The notes beneath the pieces are model-generated. The model made no database searches. It was not told the origin of the DNA and saw only the letters and a program-made list of their open reading frames with translations. From an uncultured Clostridia bacterium (GTDB lineage Bacteria > Bacillota > Clostridia > Christensenellales > DUVY01): a stretch of DNA of 6,759 nucleotides. Shown here piece after piece: positions 1 to 5,742 of the stretch (positions within the stretch are counted from its first letter, which is position 1; each line of letters starts with the position of its first letter). The stretch spans positions 1-6,759 of the forward strand of contig CALAYY010000153.1 of NCBI GenBank assembly GCA_937895465.1. Direction: 5' to 3'. The position numbers and the translations under genes were made by a program.

Positions 1-255
1 GATGTTAGCAAACCAAAACAGCTTATCAGCGACATAATCATTGATTATTGTGTATTCGCTTTCAATCGGAATAGCCATTTTTACCTCAGGGGTATCTACA
101 GGCAAATCAGTCTTGGGCTTATCCTTATTAAGCACCAAAGCAAGAGTGATTATAGTACCGATTGCAAGCAGGCTGACTATAAGCAATATATAATAAAGAT
201 TTTTCTTAAGAAATTTTTTTGCTATTTCTCCGCCTCTTTTTTCTTTCTTTTCCAT
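1..255 (-). CDS. spoIIQ: SpoIIQ-like membrane-anchored protein (M23 peptidase family), N-terminal part only
   Basis: The first 85 codons of a minus-strand gene are present; the rest lies beyond the left edge. The ATG at 255-253 has a strong GGAGG ribosome site 9 bases upstream (265-269). The product begins with a basic cytoplasmic tail (residues 1-19), one transmembrane helix (about 20-42), a charged linker, and then the segment MAIPIESEYTIINDY (60-74). That order matches the N-terminus of SpoIIQ, whose external part starts with a similar 'MPV...V...Y' strand before the LytM/M23 domain. SpoIIQ sits in the forespore membrane and pairs with mother-cell SpoIIIAH during engulfment. The M23 catalytic residues are outside the window, so I cannot say whether the domain would be active or degenerate. 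The upstream YwmB-like gene and the other sporulation genes support the call. Another M23 protein with a single anchor remains possible. Confidence 0.6.
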   Translation of the reverse strand, partial: MEKKEKRGGEIAKKFLKKNLYYILLIVSLLAIGTIITLALVLNKDKPKTDLPVDTPEVKMAIPIESEYTIINDYVADKLFWFANI

Positions 256-264
256 TTCACTAAA

Positions 265-269
265 CCTCC
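265..269 (-). promoter_or_regulatory. Ribosome binding site of the SpoIIQ-like gene
   Basis: The minus strand reads GGAGG, 9 bases before the ATG at 255. It fixes the start of the SpoIIQ-like gene. Confidence 0.75.
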
Positions 270-281
270 ATTGTGAAATGA

Positions 282-309
282 ATTATTGACATAAAAAAAA
301 CTAATATAC
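282..309 (-). promoter_or_regulatory. Possible forespore (sigmaF-type) promoter for the SpoIIQ-like gene
   Basis: The minus strand has GTATA (305-309), a 14-base spacer, and then GTCAATAAT (282-290). The sigmaF consensus known from Bacillus is roughly GYATA, about 15 bases, then GGNNANANT. The match is therefore good apart from the second G of the -10 and a spacer one base short. Transcription would begin near 275, just before the GGAGG ribosome site and ATG at 255, which is a sensible geometry. spoIIQ is sigmaF-dependent in B. subtilis. The call is an inference from a short motif in AT-rich DNA. Confidence 0.35.
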
Positions 310-338
310 AATATTTTCTAAGTTTTTGATGATTTTCG

Positions 339-815
339 TCAATAGCTGCCTAAAATTATAGGCAAGCCTGCCGTAACAATTTGATTATTTAGTGCTAATT
401 GTATGTTTATATAATTATTATCAACTAAGACACTAGGCGTTAAAATCAGCTTGGAATAGCCGTATATATACAAAATGTCATTATTGGTTTTTTGTAAAAT
501 AACTTTGACATCAAAATAATCCAATATATAATTAATATCATCAAGACCGCCTTGAAAGGATATACTCATACCGCTTATGTCTTTTAACATACTCTTTATT
601 TTTTTGGCGTCACGAGCTTTACAGCTAATTTGATTATAAATACCGTCATTAATTGAATCTAAGCTTGTTTTGTGCTTGGTATAAAAAACCACATTCATAT
701 CAGGATAACGATTACTTAGATGTAACAAGCTGTTATCAGATAAGCCTAGTGCTATAAATATAAGCACAAAAGCTACAAACAAAAAAAATCTTTTCATGTA
801 CTTAATTATTGACAC
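339..815 (-). CDS. YwmB-like secreted or membrane-tethered protein
   Basis: This is a 158-residue protein with a signal peptide or N-terminal anchor: basic MKRFF at residues 7-11, then a hydrophobic run to about residue 25. The rest is an extracytoplasmic domain with alternating short strands. Two parts recall the YwmB family (PF08680, B. subtilis YwmB): a central 'ISFQG..DDIN.I..Y' stretch (about 85-100) leading to IYGYSKL, and a C-terminus of the form NIQLALNN...AGLPIILGSY. The family's function is not established. In many Bacillota ywmB lies in a cluster with murA, spoIID and spoIIQ, which suits the SpoIIQ-like gene 83 bases downstream. The start is uncertain. The reading opens at a GTG (815-813) with TATAAT ending 6 bases before it, but an ATG at 797-795 would give a more typical signal peptide (MKRFFLFVAF). 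Neither has a ribosome site. No terminator follows, so read-through into the downstream gene is likely. Confidence 0.6.
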   Translation of the reverse strand: MSIIKYMKRFFLFVAFVLIFIALGLSDNSLLHLSNRYPDMNVVFYTKHKTSLDSINDGIYNQISCKARDAKKIKSMLKDISGMSISFQGGLDDINYILDYFDVKVILQKTNNDILYIYGYSKLILTPSVLVDNNYINIQLALNNQIVTAGLPIILGSY

Positions 816-839
816 GAAAAGATTATATTAAAATAAGAT
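809..839 (+). promoter_or_regulatory. Possible upstream promoter for ispE
   Basis: A perfect TTGACA (809-814) is followed by TAAGAT (834-839) with a 19-base spacer. The -35 is ideal but the -10 is only a partial match and the spacer is long. The site overlaps the first codons of the divergent YwmB-like gene. It would give an ispE leader of about 105 bases. The extended -10 at 938-946 is an alternative or second promoter. Confidence 0.3.
822..827 (-). promoter_or_regulatory. -10 element (TATAAT) just before the YwmB-like start
   Basis: A perfect TATAAT on the minus strand lies 6 bases before the GTG at 815. No good -35 hexamer is seen at 16-18 bases upstream. If it is used, transcription would begin at or next to the GTG, giving an mRNA without a leader. 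The alternative ATG at 797 would then have an 18-base leader that also lacks a ribosome site. Confidence 0.35.
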
Positions 840-937
840 ATAGAACTTTTATCTAAATGTTTTATTGAATAATTTTGGCAAAGGAGTAGTTGTCAAAGAA
901 AAAAACCTTTTAATAAAAATTTATTAACTGCTGGTTG

Positions 938-946
938 TGATATAAT
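938..946 (+). promoter_or_regulatory. Extended -10 promoter directly before the ispE start
   Basis: The sequence is TGATATAAT, a perfect extended -10 (TGN then TATAAT at 941-946). It lies 6 bases before the ATG at 953, so the predicted start of transcription falls on the A of the ATG. No -35 hexamer is evident, which extended -10 promoters can tolerate. There is no purine-rich ribosome site in the 20 bases before the ATG, consistent with a leaderless mRNA. The promoter is inferred from motif and geometry only. Confidence 0.5.
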
Positions 947-952
947 AAAATC

Positions 953-1801
953 ATGAAACTATATGCTTATGCCAAAATAAATTTATCGCTTTATGTAATC
1001 GGACTAAAAGACGGTATGCACCTGTTAGATTCGATAATGCTGACGTGCAAAGATATAAAAGATACAATAATTATAAAAAAGTCATCAATAGACAGCCTAA
1101 AATTTTCTGGTTGTCAGACTGATAAGATTGATGTTAATAACAACACTGTAAAAAAGGCTTTGGGTTTGTTCCGCAAAAACACAGGTATATATACACCTTT
1201 AGATATAAAGGTAATAAAAAAAATCCCTATAATGGCAGGACTGGGCGGCTCATCAGCAGATGCGGCATGCCTTTTGCGTGGACTGGCTAAGATGTTTGGA
1301 CTTAACATCCAAAACTCCTCTATTCAAAACGCAGCAAAGAACACAGGAAGCGATGTGGCTTATATGCTTGATCGAAGAGCTGCAAGGGTAAGCGGTGTAG
1401 GAGAATGTGTAGAATACATAGATAATAACACCAAGCTTTATATGCTCATAGCTATGGATGAGTGTATATCCACCAAAGAATGCTTTGCAGTATTTGACAA
1501 TTTGAAACTAAACTTTTCAGATAAAGTCCAAAATGATATGCTTGAAAAGGCTCTAAAAGACAACAATTATTCAAAAGTGCTGAAATTTATACATAATGAC
1601 TTATACACACCAGCCAAAATCATCAATCCCAAAATTATCAACACTGAAGTGTTATTGAAAAAAACTAATTCTGATATAGTGTCAATGACTGGGTCAGGAG
1701 GTGCGTTTTTTGCTTTGACTTCAAAAAAATCAGTATTAAAAGATATATATAAGTCAATAAAGGGTAAGACCAAATATATATTTAAAACGGATATTTTTTA
1801 A
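953..1801 (+). CDS. ispE: 4-diphosphocytidyl-2-C-methyl-D-erythritol kinase
   Basis: IspE is a cytoplasmic GHMP kinase. It phosphorylates the 2-hydroxyl of CDP-methylerythritol with ATP in the MEP pathway to isopentenyl diphosphate. At 282 residues it has the normal family length. The N-terminal AYAKINLSL (5-13) carries the conserved Lys8 and Asn10, and His23 lies in DGMH, where the family usually has DGYH. The ATP-binding motif IPIMAGLGGSSADAA spans 91-105. GSDVAYM (132-138) supplies the catalytic Asp134. The third GHMP motif, MTGSGGAFFAL, is at 245-255. One oddity is DRRAARVSGVGE (140-151), where the family usually shows a Gly-Gly pair in place of Arg-Arg. The start is fixed by homology because the Lys/Asn motif must follow within a few residues, yet there is no ribosome site before it. 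A terminator follows within 25 bases, so ispE is probably monocistronic. In many clostridia ispE lies near spoIIR, as here. Confidence 0.95.
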   Translation: MKLYAYAKINLSLYVIGLKDGMHLLDSIMLTCKDIKDTIIIKKSSIDSLKFSGCQTDKIDVNNNTVKKALGLFRKNTGIYTPLDIKVIKKIPIMAGLGGSSADAACLLRGLAKMFGLNIQNSSIQNAAKNTGSDVAYMLDRRAARVSGVGECVEYIDNNTKLYMLIAMDECISTKECFAVFDNLKLNFSDKVQNDMLEKALKDNNYSKVLKFIHNDLYTPAKIINPKIINTEVLLKKTNSDIVSMTGSGGAFFALTSKKSVLKDIYKSIKGKTKYIFKTDIF

Positions 1802-1823
1802 TAACTTTTTATAATATTCTTTC

Positions 1824-1848
1824 AGCCGCATTAAGTGCGGCTTTTTTT
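1824..1848 (+). terminator. Intrinsic terminator of ispE
   Basis: The arms AGCCGCA (1824-1830) and TGCGGCT (1836-1842) enclose a five-base loop and run into seven T residues (1842-1848). This is a strong, GC-rich rho-independent terminator 22 bases after the ispE stop codon. Confidence 0.9.
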
Positions 1849-1857
1849 GACTTGTTT

Positions 1858-1900
1858 CGCCAAAATCTCTATTTTATCAATTATGTATATTTGTTTGGCG
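1858..1900 (+). repeat. Inverted repeat in the spoIIR leader region
   Basis: CGCCAAA (1858-1864) and TTTGGCG (1894-1900) are perfect 7-base inverted arms separated by 29 bases of AT-rich sequence. They lie between the ispE terminator and spoIIR. They could be a regulator site or a weak long-loop hairpin. No function can be assigned. Confidence 0.3.
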
Positions 1901-1944
1901 TTCTTGTTTTTGTAAATAATCAAAAGAATAATACATATTTTAAC

Positions 1945-1948
1945 GGAG
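1945..1948 (+). promoter_or_regulatory. Ribosome binding site that sets the spoIIR start
   Basis: GGAG lies 5 bases before the ATG at 1954. It supports this ATG over a longer in-frame reading from a TTG at 1852 that has no ribosome site and abuts the ispE terminator. Confidence 0.7.
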
Positions 1949-1953
1949 AAAAC

Positions 1954-2511
1954 ATGAAAGAAAAAATTATGTACAGTGTTTTGGCGGTGTTTTGTATAAT
2001 ATTAATATTTTTAGTAAATTTTACTATTAAAGGGTCTGAAAGCCAAAACATAGATTACATCCGACTGCATATCAGAGCCAACAGCAATGACCAAAATGAT
2101 CAGAATGTAAAGTATAAGGTCAAAGAAGCCGTTGTATCATATCTGACCCCTAAGCTTGCAAAGTGTAATGATTTTGAGGATGTATTCAAAACTGTGGATG
2201 AGGCAAAACCAGACCTAGAAAGAATATGTAAAGGCGAATTAAGAGAACACGGTTTTGTGTATGGTGTAACGGTAAGTTTGCATGAAGAGTATTTCCCAGC
2301 ACGAAACTATGACGGCTATGTACTTGATGAAGGTATATATAACGCATTGATAATAAGCTTAGGCACAGGACATGGCGATAACTGGTGGTGCGTGATATAT
2401 CCTCCGCTTTGTTTTATAGGTGCAGACGATAAAGGTTATGACAGCATAAAGTACAAATCCAAAATATATGAGCTTATACAGCAATGGACAAAAGAAAAAA
2501 ATAAAAATTAA
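1954..2511 (+). CDS. spoIIR: Stage II sporulation protein R
   Basis: SpoIIR is a 185-residue protein made in the forespore and exported into the intermembrane space. There it activates the mother-cell membrane protease SpoIIGA to process pro-sigmaE, as established in Bacillus. A short basic tail precedes one hydrophobic signal or anchor segment (about 7-25). The family signature follows in order: YIRLHIRANSND (35-46), a Lys/Val-rich helix, EEYFPARNYDGY (111-122), the EGIYNAL turn (126-132), and GDNWWCVIYPPLC (141-153), the most diagnostic block. Length is normal once the start is placed at 1954. The sleB ATG lies only 20 bases past the stop and no terminator intervenes, so spoIIR probably heads an operon with sleB and ypeB. 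A forespore promoter would be expected in 1850-1940. A GTAAATAAT at 1912-1920 resembles a sigmaF -10, but its -35 is weak. Confidence 0.95.
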   Translation: MKEKIMYSVLAVFCIILIFLVNFTIKGSESQNIDYIRLHIRANSNDQNDQNVKYKVKEAVVSYLTPKLAKCNDFEDVFKTVDEAKPDLERICKGELREHGFVYGVTVSLHEEYFPARNYDGYVLDEGIYNALIISLGTGHGDNWWCVIYPPLCFIGADDKGYDSIKYKSKIYELIQQWTKEKNKN

Positions 2512-2531
2512 AAATACATACGAGGTGGAAA

Positions 2532-3458
2532 ATGGATTTTTCAAAATCTAAGCATAAGCGGATAATAATGCTATTACTTAGCCTTATTATGGTCCTTAGC
2601 CTTACAGCTTCTTTTCGCTCTGAAGCTAATGCGGCTAACATAATCAAAGGCGATACATATTCCAATATTACCGCTGTTCAAACAGTTTTAAAAAGATGGG
2701 GCTATTACACAGGTTCCATTGACGGTATCTGGGGAAGCCGCACCCGTGAAGCTGTCAAATACTTTCAACGTACCAACGGACTTAGCGCAGACGGCATTGT
2801 AGGCGCTGCTACAGAAAAGGCGATGGGGCTTACCTTAGGCTCATCTTATTCATCGTCACGAAGCAAAAACATAATAAAAGGCGATACTTGGGCTAATATC
2901 CGTGCCGTTCAATCCGTATTAAAAAAATGGGGCTATTATACAGGTGCTGTTGACGGCGTCTGGGGCTCTAAAACACGTGCTGCTGTTATATATTTTCAAC
3001 GCACTAACGGGTTAACCGCAGACGGAATAGTAGGTGCGGCTACAGAAAGGGCAATGGGACTTAATTTGGGCGGCTCAAGTGCACCTGCAAGCCGTAACAA
3101 CAGCAATGACTTATACTTGCTTGGAAAGTGCATTTATGCCGAGGCCAGAGGCGAGCCTTATACAGGCATGGTGGCTGTAGGCGCGGTTATACTTAACCGT
3201 GTAAAAAATGCTAATTTCCCCAACACTATAGCTGGAGTTATTTATCAGCCTGGTGCTTTTACTGCTGTTGATGACGGTCAGATCAACCTATCGCCCAATC
3301 AAACAGCATTAAATGCCGCTCAGGATGCGCTTAACGGTTGGGATCCGACTTACGGCTGCCTATATTATTTTAATCCTGCTACCGCCACTAACAAATGGAT
3401 ATGGAGCTTACCCATTGTTCTCAAGATAGGCAAACACAATTTCTGCAAGGCTGCATAA
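2532..3458 (+). CDS. sleB: Spore cortex-lytic enzyme SleB with two peptidoglycan-binding domains
   Basis: SleB is a lytic transglycosylase stored in the dormant spore; it cuts cortex peptidoglycan at muramic-delta-lactam regions during germination. This 308-residue protein has a signal peptide (basic start, hydrophobic 11-27, likely cleavage after ANA at 32-34). Two near-identical PG_binding_1 domains follow at 36-103 and 113-180, joined by a Ser-rich linker. The C-terminal Hydrolase_2 (SleB) domain spans about 193-308. It starts LGKCIYAEARGE, with the catalytic Glu at 204, continues MVAVGAVILNRV, and includes GAFTAVDDG (241-249) and a WSLPIVLKIGKHNF close. B. subtilis SleB has one binding domain, so the duplication makes this protein longer. 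A GAGGTGG ribosome site precedes the ATG. The ypeB start lies 10 bases downstream, which is the usual pairing. Codons look more GC-rich than in the neighbours. CwlJ-like relatives share the catalytic domain but lack these binding domains and the signal peptide. Confidence 0.93.
   Translation: MDFSKSKHKRIIMLLLSLIMVLSLTASFRSEANAANIIKGDTYSNITAVQTVLKRWGYYTGSIDGIWGSRTREAVKYFQRTNGLSADGIVGAATEKAMGLTLGSSYSSSRSKNIIKGDTWANIRAVQSVLKKWGYYTGAVDGVWGSKTRAAVIYFQRTNGLTADGIVGAATERAMGLNLGGSSAPASRNNSNDLYLLGKCIYAEARGEPYTGMVAVGAVILNRVKNANFPNTIAGVIYQPGAFTAVDDGQINLSPNQTALNAAQDALNGWDPTYGCLYYFNPATATNKWIWSLPIVLKIGKHNFCKAA
2637..3071 (+). repeat. Tandem duplication of the PG_binding_1 coding unit in sleB
   Basis: Two 204-base units (2637-2840 and 2868-3071) are separated by a 27-base Ser/Arg linker. 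By direct reading, 54 of 68 encoded residues are identical and most changes are conservative (for example R/K, I/V, S/T). Many differing codons are synonymous, so the copies have diverged under constraint. Each holds the WGYYTG, DG.WGS.TR and FQRTNGL.ADGIVG blocks typical of the family. Confidence 0.9.
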
Positions 3459-3468
3459 GGAGACGATA

Positions 3469-4860
3469 ATGAAAAACAATCAAAAAGATACAGTAGAACA
3501 TGTAAGTGCCAAAAATTTTGATGCAGCGGTTTCAATGATATTGATATTTGCTATTATAGCTTTAGGGCTTACGGCGGCGCTTCTCAATATTTGGACGAGA
3601 AACAAGCAAAGGGAGCAAATTCTTGAAAACGCTTATGAAAAATCTTTCTTTAACATGAGTGATAGCATGAATGACCTTGAAACCAAGTTATCAAAATTAA
3701 AGGTTGCCAACTCTAGCTCACAGCGTATGCTTTTGGCTAACGATGTATGGAAGACAACGGCAATGATTGAAGATAATTTGGCCCAGCTTCCCATTGAACA
3801 TCACAGCATAGCCAATACTACTAGGTTTATCAATCAACTTGGCGATTACATATATTCGCTTAACCGCAAGCTTCAAAACAACGGCTCATATTCTGAAAAA
3901 GACGTAGAAAAAATAGATTCTATGTATGACCGCTGTCAGTCGCTTAATAAAAGCATCCAGTCTTTATCCCAAACAATTTTGTCTAATTATAGAATAATTG
4001 ACCATCTTGACCAGCAAGAATTAAGAAGCGGAAAATTGAACAAACAAAACCTTTTGGGTTCAGGGTTTGAAAACATCAATCAAGAATCAATAGAGTATCC
4101 CGAAATGATTTATGACGGACCGTTTTCAGACGCTCTATCTTTAAAAGATTATAAGGCGTTAAAAGATGCTGAAAAAATTACCTATGAACAAGGCATAAAA
4201 TATATTTATGACAAATTTAAAGACACTGCTAATATAGACTATAGGGGTAAAGCCTCTGGAGATCTTCAGGCTTATGAATACTCTACTACGACAGAAAATG
4301 GAGGCAGCAGGTATATTCAGCTTAGCGTAAAAGGTGGCATGCCTATATCAATAAGTTCTAATAATGTTCAAAGTGAGCCAAAACTATCTGAAAATCAGGT
4401 GATAGATTATGCAATAGATTGGGCAAAAAAACTTATCGATCAGGAAATGAAAGGTGTTTGGATAAGCACAATTAATAACACTGCATATATTAATTTAGCA
4501 CCAATAATTAATGACACCATAATCTATCCTGACCTTATTAAAGTTAAGGTATCTATGTCAAACGGTGATTTGCTCGGTTGGGAAGCCAACTCATATCTGC
4601 AAAACCATACACAGCGGCAAATATCCGAACCTGCAATCACACAAGAACAGGCTCAGCAAAACATCAGTTCAAGGTTAAATGTCCAAAATACTCAGCTTGC
4701 CTTAATACCCAAAGAATGGGGAGAAGAGGTATTGACTTATGAGTTTTACACGACATATAACGATAATATATATCTGGTATATATAAATGCCGAGAACGGC
4801 ATAGAAGAAAACATATTAATGGTTATTAACACGCGTGACCGCGGAAACATGCTGATATAG
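3469..4860 (+). CDS. ypeB: Germination protein YpeB
   Basis: YpeB is the partner of SleB. In Bacillus the two depend on each other for stable presence in the dormant spore, and YpeB is thought to hold SleB inactive until germination. The 463-residue product has a short cytoplasmic N-terminus and one transmembrane or uncleaved signal segment (about 19-41). A long helical, coiled-coil-prone region follows (45-175) with many Leu, Gln and Asn. The conserved YPEMIYDGPFSDA block (210-222) leads into PepSY-type repeats: ITYEQGIKYIYDKF near 237-250, LSENQVIDYAIDWAKK near 307-321, and a third after ITQEQAQQNI near 390-399. A strong AAGGAG ribosome site sits 7 bases before the ATG, and sleB ends 10 bases upstream. 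The length is close to that of known YpeB proteins. Translation probably follows that of sleB on one mRNA, which ends at the hairpin 22 bases past the stop. Confidence 0.93.
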   Translation: MKNNQKDTVEHVSAKNFDAAVSMILIFAIIALGLTAALLNIWTRNKQREQILENAYEKSFFNMSDSMNDLETKLSKLKVANSSSQRMLLANDVWKTTAMIEDNLAQLPIEHHSIANTTRFINQLGDYIYSLNRKLQNNGSYSEKDVEKIDSMYDRCQSLNKSIQSLSQTILSNYRIIDHLDQQELRSGKLNKQNLLGSGFENINQESIEYPEMIYDGPFSDALSLKDYKALKDAEKITYEQGIKYIYDKFKDTANIDYRGKASGDLQAYEYSTTTENGGSRYIQLSVKGGMPISISSNNVQSEPKLSENQVIDYAIDWAKKLIDQEMKGVWISTINNTAYINLAPIINDTIIYPDLIKVKVSMSNGDLLGWEANSYLQNHTQRQISEPAITQEQAQQNISSRLNVQNTQLALIPKEWGEEVLTYEFYTTYNDNIYLVYINAENGIEENILMVINTRDRGNMLI

Positions 4861-4882
4861 TTATTATTTAAAAAAATCAAAG

Positions 4883-4917
4883 GAGAGTGCTAAATATTAT
4901 ATTGGCACTCTCTTTTT
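4883..4917 (+). terminator. Intrinsic terminator after ypeB, probably bidirectional
   Basis: Perfect 8-base arms GAGAGTGC (4883-4890) and GCACTCTC (4905-4912) flank a 14-base AT-rich loop, followed by five T residues (4913-4917). Read on the minus strand the same stem is followed by CTTTGATTTTTTT, so it can also end the convergent gene whose stop codon lies at 4918-4920. Confidence 0.85.
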
Positions 4918-5556
4918 CTAATCAAAATCATAATGCTGAAAAACAACCTTTTCGCTTTTTGGCTTTTTTCTGAAAACCTTGGCTGACAGCTGTATCAGAT
5001 AATTAACATGCATAAGATTAACAGCCATAGCAATAAGCCCTACAACCGTATATATCAAAAATATAAATTCGGCTTTAAAAAAACTGTTACCGCCTTCAAA
5101 CAACTGATTGCCAAATGAACTTCCAAATAGACGGGTTATAATCAGACTTACAACAAAAAACAAGACAAAAAATATTTCAAAAAACATAAAGAGTTTAAGC
5201 CTTTTTTTTAGGTGTATCCTGTATGAGCGTTTTTTTGAAATTCTGGTTTTGCCTTCTTTGGGAATTTTGTATAAATTCACCTTAAAGATAAGCTTTAATT
5301 TATCTACATAGACATAGCAGCTAATTGAAACTAAAAATAATACCGCCTGAATCAAAATGCTTAAGACTGTAAATTCTTTATTTAATAATATAGGATGATT
5401 GGGATAGGCTATACAGCCAATCATATATAAAAACAAAAAAATACTTATAACAAGAGAAACACCAAAAACGGCATAAAAAAAGCTAACTTTTTTCTTTATG
5501 TAATTTGGATTAGATTTGCGACCTCTAAATTTTATCATTTGTGCATTACCAAACAA
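4918..5556 (-). CDS. Unrecognised four-helix membrane protein
   Basis: I do not recognise this 212-residue protein. It has a basic N-terminal segment (8-23, RGRKSNPNYIKKK) and four hydrophobic helices at about 24-50, 62-86, 119-141 and 163-190. A very basic loop lies between helices 2 and 3 (96-121, rich in Lys and Arg), and a polar tail ends HYDFD. By the positive-inside rule the basic N-terminus, the 96-121 loop and the basic C-terminal segment should be cytoplasmic. No catalytic or cofactor motif is visible. The start is a TTG at 5556-5554, chosen because GGAG lies 6 bases before it; the in-frame ATG at 5538 has no ribosome site. It is transcribed alone from a near-consensus promoter and converges on ypeB, so there is no operon link to sporulation. 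Confidence 0.75.
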   Translation of the reverse strand: MFGNAQMIKFRGRKSNPNYIKKKVSFFYAVFGVSLVISIFLFLYMIGCIAYPNHPILLNKEFTVLSILIQAVLFLVSISCYVYVDKLKLIFKVNLYKIPKEGKTRISKKRSYRIHLKKRLKLFMFFEIFFVLFFVVSLIITRLFGSSFGNQLFEGGNSFFKAEFIFLIYTVVGLIAMAVNLMHVNYLIQLSAKVFRKKPKSEKVVFQHYDFD

Positions 5557-5562
5557 GCTTAG

Positions 5563-5566
5563 CTCC
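5563..5566 (-). promoter_or_regulatory. Ribosome binding site supporting a TTG start
   Basis: The minus strand reads GGAG 6 bases before the TTG at 5556. It is the reason for preferring this rare start over the ATG at 5538. Confidence 0.6.
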
Positions 5567-5635
5567 GGGATTTTTTAAGAGCAAACAGTGCTTGATTATT
5601 ATATAAATTTATTGCAAAATCCCACTTATATATAT

Positions 5636-5664
5636 ATTTTAAGTGCAAATTGCTATTATGTCAA
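5636..5664 (-). promoter_or_regulatory. Housekeeping (sigmaA-type) promoter of the four-helix membrane protein gene
   Basis: On the minus strand a perfect TTGACA (5659-5664) is followed by exactly 17 bases and TAAAAT (5636-5641), five of six matches to the -10 consensus. Transcription should begin near 5629, giving a leader of about 70 bases before the TTG at 5556. CACTTA (5623-5628) and TAAGTG (5640-5645) form an inverted repeat that spans the -10 and could be an operator. Confidence 0.7.
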
Positions 5665-5742
5665 TATGCAAAATCTAAAAAATCTAAAAATTTTTACAAA
5701 TACTCTATCGCTTATACTTAAAAGTAGTTATATTAGTTAATT

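Noticed and set aside
880..911. AAAGG...CCTTT hairpin as a terminator or attenuator upstream of ispE
   Set aside because: The stem is five bases with a loop of about 20 bases and would not be stable.
880..913. Leader peptide before ispE (AAAGGAG then TTG)
   Set aside because: It would encode only seven residues from a poor start codon with spacing that is too short, and no attenuator hairpin follows.
1114..1773. Minus-strand open frames within ispE
   Set aside because: They are shadows of a well-conserved gene, lack ribosome sites and give no recognisable protein.
1885..1920. Complete sigmaF promoter for spoIIR from GTATA (1885-1889) and GTAAATAAT (1912-1920)
   Set aside because: The spacer is 22 bases, far longer than the roughly 15 expected, and no better -35 is present. 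Only the -10-like element is noted.
1852..1953. In-frame N-terminal extension of spoIIR from a TTG at 1852
   Set aside because: It abuts the ispE terminator, has no ribosome site, and would add 34 residues before the real signal segment. The ATG at 1954 has GGAG at the right distance.
2359..2665. Minus-strand open frames over the spoIIR-sleB junction
   Set aside because: They are antisense to two certain genes and their products show only the low-complexity composition expected of complementary AT-rich codons.
5108..5311. Plus-strand open frame of 67 codons
   Set aside because: It is antisense to the four-helix membrane protein gene, which has a promoter, ribosome site and terminator of its own.
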